A stretch of 57,423 nt of DNA from Limiplasma sp964416065 (GCA_964416065.1 CAYQCL010000009.1:1-57423), one strand, 5' to 3'; counted from the first letter of the stretch, positions 47,946 through 55,433 are shown. Translations and numbers: made by a program. Notes: generated by a model not told the origin, from the letters alone.

Positions 47946-48149
47946 ATGCTGGATAAGATTTCGCTTGTGCTGGTGATTATCGGCGCGATCAACTGGGCGT
48001 TGGTTGGCATTTTTCAGTTTGATCTCGTGGCATGGCTGTTCGGCGGTCAGGCCGCAGTGGTGAGCCGGATCATCTACACCATCGTAGGCGCGGCGGGACT
48101 GTGGTGCATTTCGCTGCTGTTCGGCGAGCGCGTATCCGCGAAGGAGTGA
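47946..48149 (+). CDS. DUF378 membrane protein
   Basis: This 67-residue protein is a typical DUF378 member, with two membrane helices and the signature ISLVLVIIGAINWALVGIFQ, then FDLVAWLFG and RIIYTIVGAAGLW. AAAGGAGGCATTTGGC precedes the ATG. Its last 25 codons overlap, on the opposite strand, the 3' end of the Spo0A-like gene. Function unknown. Confidence 0.93.
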   Translation: MLDKISLVLVIIGAINWALVGIFQFDLVAWLFGGQAAVVSRIIYTIVGAAGLWCISLLFGERVSAKE

Positions 48150-48865
48150 CGAAGGCGCAGCTGCTGCGCGGCCTGCAAAAGAAAGGCGCGATTGGTCGGC
48201 TTGCCGCGCTCAGGATCGACCGTCGCGCCGAAGAAGCGCTCGATGCCGCTCATGCTGCCCTGAGTAAACACACTTTCAATGGCAACCCGCAAACAGCGCT
48301 CCACCGCGGCGGGAGACGTCGCGAACGCTTCGGCGCAGGAGCGATACAGCACGCCAAGGGGCCATTCCTCCAGCAGCGGCGAGGGGACAAGGCGTTCAAG
48401 CAGCCAAGCCGCATAGGCGCGTCCCTTGAGATGGTTCATACCGGACAGGGCGTTTAAGAAACGGTCGACATCACGAGCGATATACTGCTTCTGGGCCGCT
48501 GCCAGCTTTGGCAGCGGCTTTTGGCTCAGGATCCTTAACAGGGTCATCAGCCTTTCCGGCTCCGTACAGATGGGGGCGAGACAGTCGGCGCAGAAAAGGC
48601 GCGCTCCCCGCCATTCAGGCTCGCATAGGAACAGGATCCGCGGCGGGCAAAGCGGCGGCTTGCGCTCAAGCGCGTCAAGCACGCCAAAGCCATCGAGCCT
48701 CGGCAGACAGGCATGCAGGACAAGCAGGTCAAACGACTCCCTTCCAAGCAGGGAAAGCACTCCGATCCCACTGTGGGAAAGCGCCGTGTCCCAGCCCGAA
48801 AGTTCCGCCAGGCCTTGAACCCTCCGGGCGTTTTGGAAATTCATAAGGGCAATCAAAAGCCGCAT
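48074..48865 (-). CDS. Spo0A-like regulator with a non-phosphorylatable receiver
   Basis: The 263-residue protein has a response-regulator-like N-terminal domain (1-115) and a Spo0A-type DNA-binding domain (about 125-240). The latter is marked by FATSPAAVERCLRVAIESVF (recognition helix region), GIERFFGATVD and GKPTNRAFLLQAAQQLRL, all close to Spo0A. In the receiver the phosphoacceptor is histidine (H51 in LLVLHACLPRLDGFGVL, where Spo0A has LDxxMPxLDG), the acidic pair at the start is missing (LLIALMNFQN), and the switch lysine is not where expected (APICTEPERL). It therefore cannot be activated in the usual way. AGGAGG lies 7 bases before the ATG. Its tail overlaps the DUF378 gene by 76 bases. 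A perfect 0A box lies about 70 bases upstream. Confidence 0.88.
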   Translation of the reverse strand: MRLLIALMNFQNARRVQGLAELSGWDTALSHSGIGVLSLLGRESFDLLVLHACLPRLDGFGVLDALERKPPLCPPRILFLCEPEWRGARLFCADCLAPICTEPERLMTLLRILSQKPLPKLAAAQKQYIARDVDRFLNALSGMNHLKGRAYAAWLLERLVPSPLLEEWPLGVLYRSCAEAFATSPAAVERCLRVAIESVFTQGSMSGIERFFGATVDPERGKPTNRAFLLQAAQQLRLRHSFADTRSPNSSEMHHSPAAPTMV

Positions 48866-48934
48866 TGGCGCACCTCCTATTGGAAAAGGTACGCTATGCG
48901 GCTTTGGAATCCTTTCGGGAAAAGGAGAAACGTT

Positions 48935-48946
48935 TGTCGAATCGAG
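48935..48946. promoter_or_regulatory. 0A box upstream of the Spo0A-like gene
   Basis: TGTCGAATCGAG contains the Spo0A binding core TGTCGAA, here preceded by TT as in the best sites. The identical 12 bases occur upstream of spoIIE at 49884-49895. It lies about 70 bases before the Spo0A-like start and just after the FMN-binding gene end, so it could control the former. Confidence 0.6.
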
Positions 48947-48951
48947 ACGGT

Positions 48952-49812
48952 TTATTTCAGAAAATCAGCCGCCTCATTGACCGCGTCAATCACAGCCTGA
49001 GAGGAGATCGTGGCGCCTGAGACCGCGTCAATGCCGTCGCCCAGAGTGAGCGGCGGGGTCCAGCCGATAAACTGTCGCGTAAACGCTTCTTCACGCACAC
49101 GACCGCCTACATTTTCGGTCTCCATGAAACGCTCTCCGCCGACATCCAGCGATGTGATCGCACCCGCGTCATCAAGGGTGAGCCGTACAAGCACGGGCCC
49201 GCCATAACCGATGGCGCTGGCGTTGGCCGTTCGTCCCTCCGGCGCGGTCTGCGGTATGGCCGTGGAGGTCGAATCAAGAAGCACGTCCAGACGCGCCACG
49301 GCGGCGTTTACGCCTTCTGTCACGGCTGTGCTGGTAACGGTCGCGCCGGAGATGGCGTCAATGGTTTCTCCTAGTACCAGAGGAACGGTCTTGCCCTGAA
49401 ACTGATCAGTAAACTCCGTCTCTCTCGCTCTCGCGCCAAGTCCCTCGGTTTCATTGAATTCATCTCCTCCTACACGGATGCCGCGGAGCGTCCTGTCCGC
49501 GTTTATACCGATGATGATTTCGATCGGGCCGCCATAGCCCTCAACGGTGGTTTTCAAGGCGTGTCCCAAGATTTCGCCGCCCTTTGTCACCTTGTAGGCG
49601 AATTGCAGCCCATCGTTTTCCCCCGCAAGCTCCAGACGCTCAAAGCCGGTTTCATCCGCCTCGAAGAAAAGCTCCCGAAGCGTTGGAAGCGCCTCCTGTA
49701 AAACGCCGTCTGTCTCTTCCTGCGGCTTGTTATTCATAGCCAGCGCGACGGCCGCGACCACGACGACGAGCGCGGCGATCAGCCAGCCGGCCCATTTTTT
49801 CTGCTTCTCCAT
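48952..49812 (-). CDS. Membrane-anchored protein with two FMN-binding domains
   Basis: The 286-residue protein has an N-terminal membrane helix (WLIAALVVVVAAVALAM) and two RnfG/NqrC-type FMN-binding domains, each ending in the flavinylation motif: DAISGATVTSTAV and DAVSGATISSQAV. An ApbE-type enzyme elsewhere would attach FMN to the threonine of SGAT. Each domain also has the family mid-part (GYGGPIEIIIGI, GYGGPVLVRLTL). No Rnf, Nqr or ApbE genes are adjacent. It probably shuttles electrons at the outer face of the membrane. AGGAGGG is 8 bases before the ATG. Confidence 0.93.
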   Translation of the reverse strand: MEKQKKWAGWLIAALVVVVAAVALAMNNKPQEETDGVLQEALPTLRELFFEADETGFERLELAGENDGLQFAYKVTKGGEILGHALKTTVEGYGGPIEIIIGINADRTLRGIRVGGDEFNETEGLGARARETEFTDQFQGKTVPLVLGETIDAISGATVTSTAVTEGVNAAVARLDVLLDSTSTAIPQTAPEGRTANASAIGYGGPVLVRLTLDDAGAITSLDVGGERFMETENVGGRVREEAFTRQFIGWTPPLTLGDGIDAVSGATISSQAVIDAVNEAADFLK

Positions 49813-49883
49813 CCTCTTTGCCCTCCTGATGGCTTTTGCCTTAGCTTGCTCCGAGCGGTCGCTTCCTATGCAAAAGCGCTTTG

Positions 49884-49895
49884 TGTCGAATCGAG
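49884..49895. promoter_or_regulatory. 0A box upstream of spoIIE
   Basis: TGTCGAATCGAG includes a perfect 0A box and repeats exactly the 12 bases found upstream of the Spo0A-like gene. A second, one-mismatch site (ATCGACA, inverted) overlaps the -35 element at 49925-49931. In Bacillus, spoIIE is switched on by Spo0A-P through such boxes. Confidence 0.65.
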
Positions 49896-49925
49896 TGGGA
49901 GGATTGACAACTTTCGCACGCTCAA

Positions 49926-49958
49926 TCGACAGAGCGCGTCAAAGAGCCTGACTATACT
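49926..49958 (+). promoter_or_regulatory. spoIIE promoter with long spacer
   Basis: TATACT (49953-49958) has no good -35 at 17 bases. A hexamer TCGACA (49926-49931) lies 21 bases upstream of it, overlapping a likely 0A box. Bacillus spoIIE and spoIIG promoters share this long-spacer, Spo0A-activated layout. The match is suggestive rather than proven; a TTGACA at 49904 is too far away to pair. Confidence 0.55.
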
Positions 49959-49987
49959 GGCTTTACACCTGTAACAGGAGGCGGCGT

Positions 49988-52318
49988 ATGTACACTTCAT
50001 CTCAAACGGCGCCGGTCAGTCCAATGACCGCGCGGAAAAAGAGAAGCTTCCGGCACTTGACGGTCGGGATGATGGCGCTTCTGCGCGCGTCGGCGCTGCC
50101 TGTGGGACAAGCGGTAGGCGTTTTTCTTGCGAGCTTTGTACGCTGGTTCGGCGTCCCGTCCCCGTTTGCGGCAGCGCTTTTATTGGCGGGCGCGAAGCGA
50201 CCGAAGGCGATTTGGCTGATAGGGCTGGCGGCGTCCTTGGCGCTTCGCGCTCTGTGGGGATTGGAACTGGATATCTGGCAATATGCGGGCTGTCTGGCGC
50301 TATGGCTGATCAGACGCCGCTGCCAGCCCAGAAGCGGCATTGAGACCGCTGCGCTGGGCGGACTTGCGATGATGCCCCGCGTGTTTGCCGCGCTGATTGA
50401 TGGTGCACCGCTCAATATTCTTTTAAGCTGCGCCGCTGTGCCTCTTTGTATGCTGGCCTCGGCCGCGCTGCGCTGCGGCGTGGATTCGGTGGCCTCGACC
50501 GGCGCGCCCACAAGCGCAAGAGAACGTGTCTGCGTCATGTTTTTGACCCTGCTCATGGTAAGCGGCCTGGGTTACTTTGGCGTCGGAACGGTGAACCTGG
50601 GACATGCGGCCGGCGTGCTGATCGCCATTGCCTACGCGCGCGCAAACGGGGTTGCCTACGGCGTGGCAGGCGGCGTATTCTGCGGACTATCGCTAGCACT
50701 GAGCGGGCATGACGCGCGGCTGGCGCTGCCCTTTGCCCTGTGCGGACTTTTATGCGGCCTTCCACCCGTGATCAAGCATCGATGGCTGTGCGCTCCCGCG
50801 TCGCTGGCCGCGTCGCTTTTCGCCTTTGCGGTTACGACGCTTGCGGCGCCTCCACTCTCCCTTTGGGCAGCGGGAGCCGGCGGCATCGTCTATGTGCTCA
50901 TTCCAAACGCAGTTTGTGAGCAGCTGGGCGATTACCTGCGTGGGCATGAGGCGGGCGCGCGGAGTATGGAAAGCGCGTTTGTGACACAGCGCATCGCCCA
51001 TATGCAGGACGCGCTGCAACGGCTAGCGCAGGCGCTTCCGCCCTGTGGGGACACGGAGGCGAGCGCGGGTGAGGCTCTGGGCGAGCTCCTCTGCGTGCAA
51101 TGCGCCAATCGCGAGTTTTGCTGGGGACGTGGCAGGGCCCGCACGGAGCGTATGCTCACATCCATGATGGAGCTGGCCGAAAAAGGGGAGGAAATCGACG
51201 AAAGCAAGCTGCCCGCACTGGCGGGTCATGGCTGCCTTCGGGCGGAAGCGCTCCCCGAACTGGCGCGGGACGCGCTCGTTTCTCATAAGCGCCACAACAT
51301 CGCGATGCGAAAGGCGCGCTACGAGCGGGAGATTACGCTCACACATCTTTCAGCGCTTTCGGGCACGCTGGGCGAGCTGGGCCGAATGGCGCTGGGAGAA
51401 AGCTTCAATGATTTGCAGGCGGCGCATGTCATCACGCTTGCGATGGAGGAGCTTCATATGCCCGCCAGGCTGAGCTATGCCCGCAGGATAGACGGTCATT
51501 TGCAGGTGGCCTTGGAGACAGAAGGCATGATGCCTATTCAAAAGCCGCTGGAAAACCTGCTTCGGTTTTTAGCGAAGGAGGAGGACATGCCTCTGTCGAT
51601 CTCACGCGCGGAGCATGGCCGGATCGAGCTGGAGGAGATACCGCTGTATAACGCTTCGGTGGGCTCGGCGTCGGTCTGTGCGGGCGAGCGCGCAGAGCAC
51701 GATGAGGCCGCTGTATGCGGCGACGCCTGTTCAGCCAAACGCTGCGAAGGCGGTCGGTTATTGATGATGCTGTGCGACGGCATGGGACATGGCGAGGCGG
51801 CGCATAGTCAAAGCGAAAAGACGCTGGAATTGCTTCTCCTTCTTCTCGAGGCGGGCTATACGCGCCGTCAGGCGATTACAGCGGTCAACGGCATCATGCT
51901 GGGCGCGCAGGAGGATGAACGCTTTTCCACGGTCGATTTAGCCGACGTCGATCTGTGGACGGGCGAAGTAATCCTGGAAAAGCTGGGTGCGTGCGCCTCT
52001 TGGGTAGTGCGTGGAAACCACCTGAAGAAAATCGAGGGTTCGTCGCTACCGCTGGGAATTATGGAGGAGGCCGCACCCACGGCCGCGCAGTACCGGCTGC
52101 ACAGCGGCGATATCCTGATCCTGATGAGCGACGGCGTGGCAGACGCCTTTGATAGTGAAGAGGATTTGCGTCACGCGTTGTCTGAAAGCCTCTATATCCA
52201 ACCTCAGCGCATGGCCGACGCGCTTCTGCGCAACGCCCTGCTGGCGGGCGGAGGAACGCCGCGCGACGATATGAGCGTGATGGTGCTGCTGCTCATCGAC
52301 CGGCAGCAGAGCGCATAA
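49988..52318 (+). CDS. spoIIE: Stage II sporulation protein E
   Basis: SpoIIE is a membrane PP2C phosphatase that dephosphorylates SpoIIAA in the forespore, releasing sigma-F, and takes part in polar septation. The 776-residue protein has an N-terminal membrane region of about ten helices (residues about 35-320), a central regulatory region with GEFCWGR-like cysteines (CVQCANREFCWG), and a C-terminal PP2C domain from about residue 555. The metal-binding aspartates are in VCGDACSAKRCEGG, LMMLCDGMGHGEAA, LILMSDGVADAFD and PRDDMSVMVLLL. AGGAGG is 6 bases before the ATG. It has its own promoter with a likely Spo0A box. Together with gpr and spoIIP it shows a spore former. Confidence 0.97.
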   Translation: MYTSSQTAPVSPMTARKKRSFRHLTVGMMALLRASALPVGQAVGVFLASFVRWFGVPSPFAAALLLAGAKRPKAIWLIGLAASLALRALWGLELDIWQYAGCLALWLIRRRCQPRSGIETAALGGLAMMPRVFAALIDGAPLNILLSCAAVPLCMLASAALRCGVDSVASTGAPTSARERVCVMFLTLLMVSGLGYFGVGTVNLGHAAGVLIAIAYARANGVAYGVAGGVFCGLSLALSGHDARLALPFALCGLLCGLPPVIKHRWLCAPASLAASLFAFAVTTLAAPPLSLWAAGAGGIVYVLIPNAVCEQLGDYLRGHEAGARSMESAFVTQRIAHMQDALQRLAQALPPCGDTEASAGEALGELLCVQCANREFCWGRGRARTERMLTSMMELAEKGEEIDESKLPALAGHGCLRAEALPELARDALVSHKRHNIAMRKARYEREITLTHLSALSGTLGELGRMALGESFNDLQAAHVITLAMEELHMPARLSYARRIDGHLQVALETEGMMPIQKPLENLLRFLAKEEDMPLSISRAEHGRIELEEIPLYNASVGSASVCAGERAEHDEAAVCGDACSAKRCEGGRLLMMLCDGMGHGEAAHSQSEKTLELLLLLLEAGYTRRQAITAVNGIMLGAQEDERFSTVDLADVDLWTGEVILEKLGACASWVVRGNHLKKIEGSSLPLGIMEEAAPTAAQYRLHSGDILILMSDGVADAFDSEEDLRHALSESLYIQPQRMADALLRNALLAGGGTPRDDMSVMVLLLIDRQQSA

Positions 52319-52362
52319 AAGAGATTCTTCGCAGAAGGGCACAAAATTCATACACAAAAAAT

Positions 52363-52389
52363 CCGCTCTCAAGCGTTGCTTGAAAGCGG
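52363..52389. repeat. Hairpin 1 of a three-hairpin group after spoIIE
   Basis: CCGCTCTCAAGC and GCTTGAAAGCGG pair with one mismatch over GTT. It is the first of three consecutive stems between the convergent spoIIE and barstar genes. Confidence 0.7.
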
Positions 52390-52397
52390 CAGAGTGT

Positions 52398-52449
52398 CGA
52401 AAAAGTGCGGTTGCAGGGGACTGAGTCCCCTGCAACCCGCACTTTTTCG
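52398..52449. terminator. Long bidirectional terminator between spoIIE and barstar
   Basis: CGAAAAAGTGCGG followed by TTGCAGGGGACT pairs with its mirror across a tiny loop, giving about 24 base pairs with a single bulge. It is flanked by A5 on the left and T5 on the right, so it works on both strands for the convergent spoIIE and PHP-barnase-barstar transcripts. It begins with GTGTCGAAAAA, similar to the word that marks other intergenic repeats here. Confidence 0.85.
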
Positions 52450-52456
52450 TTACCCT

Positions 52457-52486
52457 GAGCGCTTGGAGGAAGGGCTCCAAGCGCTC
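52457..52486. repeat. Hairpin 3 of the group after spoIIE
   Basis: GAGCGCTTGGAG and CTCCAAGCGCTC form a perfect 12-base-pair stem over GAAGGG. Its inner part resembles the stem TTGAGGCAAGGCTCCAA downstream of galK. Confidence 0.75.
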
Positions 52487-52533
52487 TATTGTCCGGTGGC
52501 ACTTGTTTCAGAAAAGCTGAGATCCTTCGTCGC

Positions 52534-52812
52534 TCAGGCGATCTCTTCGTAAACGATTTCCAAATGATAGTTTTCCCGCGCGGCGTCATCAAATACGCGC
52601 AGAAGCCGAGGCAGATACTCGACCATCTTGCCCTTGGGAGCGGCGGGATAGCGCACCACGATGCGCAGATTCTGCCCCTCGCTGGTGAGCTCGTCGTGAA
52701 GCGCGTCGAGATTCGCGCCATAGTAGAATGGAAAATCAAGCGTTTCCTTGAGATAGCGGTGCAGAGAAATCTTTTCTTCAAATGGAGACAGATTCAAAAC
52801 AACTTCGCGCAT
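52534..52812 (-). CDS. Barstar-like ribonuclease inhibitor
   Basis: This 92-residue cytoplasmic protein is the likely inhibitor of the adjacent barnase-like RNase. It follows the barstar fold, with the key second helix and loop DFPFYYGANLDALHDEL, where Bacillus barstar has LPEYYGENLDALWDCL. Tyr, Asn and both aspartates needed for plugging the RNase active site, including the Asp39 equivalent, are kept; the tryptophan at position 38 is a histidine. GGAGGG lies 4 bases before the ATG at 52812. It lies 46 bases after the RNase gene, the usual order for such pairs. Confidence 0.93.
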   Translation of the reverse strand: MREVVLNLSPFEEKISLHRYLKETLDFPFYYGANLDALHDELTSEGQNLRIVVRYPAAPKGKMVEYLPRLLRVFDDAARENYHLEIVYEEIA

Positions 52813-52858
52813 ACGGCCCTCCAATTCAAGTCGGATAAAGCAAACGGTTGGTTATATC

Positions 52859-53344
52859 TTAGTCCGCGTCCTCGTCGAAATCCACGATTACCCGCGTAAA
52901 GGTGGCGTAATGATCATCGCTATAATAGATCAGGCCATCCGACGAATAGCAGATGCGCTCACCGTTTCGGTAGCCGCCCTCATAGTTGATGTCGCACTCG
53001 ATCCAGGTACGCCCCTTGGCGTCGGGAAGAACCCCCTCATAGTTGCCAAATCGGTTCCCTCCGATGGAGCAGCCCGGCGCTACCTCGTCAAGGTTCCCCA
53101 GCCGGTTGTTCCATCCGAGCCTTTCGGCCTCGTTCTTTTTCAAAAAATTTTCAGGCAGCTCTCCATAGGAGGCCAGATAGACGGCGACCTCTTCCATTGA
53201 AGAATACCAGCCGTCGGCCTCGACGGGATACTCCGCCGCCGACACTTCGATTGCATTTTTGGCGGCCAGCGCGGACGCGTTCAAAAAAAGCGCGGCAAGC
53301 AGGCATAGAAGTAACGTTAACCAGCGAAAACGATGTTGCTTCAT
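52859..53344 (-). CDS. Secreted barnase-family ribonuclease
   Basis: The 161-residue protein has a signal peptide (WLTLLLCLLAALFLNASALA) and a barnase/binase domain. By alignment with barnase the catalytic residues are all present: K70 in LPENFLKKNEA (K27), E116 in RTWIECDINY (E73), R126 and R130 in GYRNGERICYSSD (R83, R87) and H145 in SDDHYATF (H102). It should cut single-stranded RNA after guanosine outside the cell. A short acidic tail follows the domain. AAAGGAG precedes the ATG. Only 13 bases separate it from the PHP gene, so it is probably read from that gene's promoter. Confidence 0.95.
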   Translation of the reverse strand: MKQHRFRWLTLLLCLLAALFLNASALAAKNAIEVSAAEYPVEADGWYSSMEEVAVYLASYGELPENFLKKNEAERLGWNNRLGNLDEVAPGCSIGGNRFGNYEGVLPDAKGRTWIECDINYEGGYRNGERICYSSDGLIYYSDDHYATFTRVIVDFDEDAD

Positions 53345-53357
53345 AATGAATTCTCCT

Positions 53358-54236
53358 TTAGGAAAGTCGAATGGGGTTGCTCCACGCGCTCAGGCCCTGC
53401 GCGTCAACCAGTTGGATGCGCACAAAGGCCTCGCCACGCTTTTTGGAAAGATCGTAGCTGGCAAAGGTCTGTCCGTGGCCGCTTTGGCAGCGGCCCTCCG
53501 CCCAGACGAGATTGCTGTAAAATACGATGCTGTCCACCGGCGAGCAGTATACCTCAAGCAGGTTGTCCTTCACTTCGATTTGCTCAAAGACGGGGCCCTG
53601 CGAACAATAGAAACGCCCCGCATCCAGCGCCTCAAACAGGCCCTCCTGCGTGAGCTCGTCCGCCTGCACCATGGTAAAGCTGCGGCCCGCCTCGCCGTTG
53701 TAGTGATGGGAATCGTCCGAGGCGACGAAGTTATACATCGCGCCATGGGACGCCGCGATATCCAGAAGGACAGAGGAATCCGCGCGGTCGCCGTTCCAAG
53801 GCAGGGTGGAAACACTGTTGTAAATTTCAGCCGCCGTCGCGTTTTGAATCGCGCATAGGGTGTCCGTTGTATTGAGCGACCAGGCGGGATGGGCAACGAT
53901 GGCGCGTCCTCCGCAATGCCGAAACATGTCGATGCAGTACTGCGGACCGCGCGTCAGATCATAGCGGTTGATTTTTTCGCTCATTCCGATACCGATGATA
54001 TGCAGCGATTCGGCCGGCAGCATGAAGTCCATCTCCATGCCGCTGAGCATTAGCATACAGCCCTCCATATGCGTCGGCTCAGACAGCCGACGGTGATCGG
54101 TGATCGCCAGGAAGTCGTAGCCCAGATCACGGTAGAACGCCTTGACCTCCTCCGGCGGCAGAACGCCGTCGCTTTGTGTGCTGTGACAATGCAGATTTCC
54201 CTTGAAAAAGGGCTTGTTGTCATCAAACAGGTGCAT
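53358..54236 (-). CDS. PHP domain phosphoesterase-like protein
   Basis: The 292-residue protein begins with the PHP metal site: KGNLHCHSTQSDGVLPPEEV and YDFLAITDHRRLSEPTH. Further PHP motifs are IVAHPAW and SDDSHHYN. The second half resembles the non-catalytic domain seen in other PHP proteins of gut Clostridia. The enzyme probably hydrolyses a phosphate ester, but the substrate is unknown. AAGGAGG lies 10 bases before the ATG. A strong promoter lies upstream, and the barnase-barstar pair follows on the same strand. Confidence 0.9.
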   Translation of the reverse strand: MHLFDDNKPFFKGNLHCHSTQSDGVLPPEEVKAFYRDLGYDFLAITDHRRLSEPTHMEGCMLMLSGMEMDFMLPAESLHIIGIGMSEKINRYDLTRGPQYCIDMFRHCGGRAIVAHPAWSLNTTDTLCAIQNATAAEIYNSVSTLPWNGDRADSSVLLDIAASHGAMYNFVASDDSHHYNGEAGRSFTMVQADELTQEGLFEALDAGRFYCSQGPVFEQIEVKDNLLEVYCSPVDSIVFYSNLVWAEGRCQSGHGQTFASYDLSKKRGEAFVRIQLVDAQGLSAWSNPIRLS

Positions 54237-54269
54237 CTATGTCGAACCTCCTTTTTTGCATCCTATTGG

Positions 54270-54298
54270 ATTATAGCCTGAGAAGAAAGGAATTGCAA
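54270..54298 (-). promoter_or_regulatory. Promoter of the PHP-barnase-barstar genes
   Basis: On the minus strand TTGCAA (54298-54293) and TATAAT (54275-54270) are 17 bases apart. The start would lie about 30 bases before the PHP gene. No sporulation-type sigma sequence was recognised here, so expression is likely vegetative. Confidence 0.85.
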
Positions 54299-54311
54299 GC
54301 CGGCATATCCC

Positions 54312-54341
54312 TTGCGTTCGTCGGGCGGGCTATGATATGAT
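54312..54341 (+). promoter_or_regulatory. Promoter of the SDR gene
   Basis: TTGCGT (54312-54317) and TATGAT (54336-54341) are 18 bases apart, divergent from the PHP promoter. The match is moderate. Confidence 0.5.
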
Positions 54342-54384
54342 AAAAGAAAATAAAGGTTTTCTTTTGAAAGGAGCCAGTTGTTTT

Positions 54385-55407
54385 ATGAAGGCGTTGTTCA
54401 TCGGCGGAACGGGTACCATCAGTACGGCCATTTCGGAGCTTTGCGTCAAACGTGGCTGGGAACTCACGCTTCTCAACAGGGGCACCGCTTCCGCGCGCGT
54501 GCCCGAGGGCGCGAGGGTGCTCGTGGCGGATGCCCGCGACGAGGACGCCGTGCGCGCGGCGCTCGGTGACGAACGGTTTGATGTCGCGGCGGATTTCATC
54601 GCTTTTACGCCCGAGGATGTCCGGCGGGATATCCGGCTGTTTCAAGGCCGCGTGGGACAATATATTTTTATCAGCTCCGCTTCGGCCTATCAAAAGCCGC
54701 TCTCCATGCCATGGATTACCGAGAGCACGCCGCTCTTCAATCCCTATTGGGAGTATAGCCGCGACAAGGCCGCCTGTGAGGAAACGCTTATGCGGGCTTA
54801 TCGGGAAAGTGGTTTCACCGTCACGATTGTCCGTCCCAGCCATACCTACTGCGAACGCAGCGTACCCGTCGCCCTTCATGGCGCGAACGGCAGCTTCGCG
54901 GTGGTGGAGAGAATTCGTACGGGTCGAAAGGTCATCGTACCAGGAGATGGCCTCACACTATGGGCGCTTACACACAGCAGTGATTTTGCCGTGGCGTTTG
55001 TCGGACTGATGGGCAACGTACACGCGCTGGGCGAGACGTTCCATATTACCGGCGACGAGCGCCTGACCTGGAACCAGGTCTACGAGGCCATCGGCGCGGC
55101 GTTAGGCGTCAGGCCTAAAATGGTGCATATCGCCAGTGAGACGCTGGGCATGCTTTGCAGCGCGTATGTCGGCGCCCTGCTTGGGGACAAGAGCAATACG
55201 GTGCTCTTTGACAACACGAAGATCAGGCGGGCGGTGCCGGAATTCCGCGCTCAAAAGCGCTACGATCAGGGCGTGCGGGAGGCGATTGATTATATCTACG
55301 CTCATCCCGAGTGTCAGAATCCTGACCCTGCGTTTGACGAATGGTGCGATCGGGTGATTGAGGGATATGAGCGCATGACGGCCTCTCTTCCCAAATTTGA
55401 TATGTAG
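54385..55407 (+). CDS. NAD-dependent epimerase/dehydratase-family (extended SDR) protein
   Basis: The 340-residue protein has the SDR Rossmann motif ALFIGGTGTISTAIS at its start, a short glycine-rich motif variant typical of atypical or extended SDRs. It also has FISSASAYQKPL (active-site serine region), YSRDKAACEE (Tyr and Lys of the YxxxK type) and the later VRPSHTYCER. AAAGGAG stands about 11 bases before the ATG at 54385; the frame extends further upstream without a site. The closest described types act on nucleotide sugars or are CSP41-like RNA-binding; the substrate is unknown. Confidence 0.88.
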   Translation: MKALFIGGTGTISTAISELCVKRGWELTLLNRGTASARVPEGARVLVADARDEDAVRAALGDERFDVAADFIAFTPEDVRRDIRLFQGRVGQYIFISSASAYQKPLSMPWITESTPLFNPYWEYSRDKAACEETLMRAYRESGFTVTIVRPSHTYCERSVPVALHGANGSFAVVERIRTGRKVIVPGDGLTLWALTHSSDFAVAFVGLMGNVHALGETFHITGDERLTWNQVYEAIGAALGVRPKMVHIASETLGMLCSAYVGALLGDKSNTVLFDNTKIRRAVPEFRAQKRYDQGVREAIDYIYAHPECQNPDPAFDEWCDRVIEGYERMTASLPKFDM

Positions 55408-55433
55408 GGTGAGATCGCGCGGGGGAAATTCCA

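Noticed and set aside
52396..52403. 0A boxes at TGTCGAAA near 17773 and 52396
   Set aside because: Both lie inside or near repeat-like intergenic elements, not before sporulation genes, and the word recurs as part of the CTGTCGACAA/GTGTCGAAAA repeat family.
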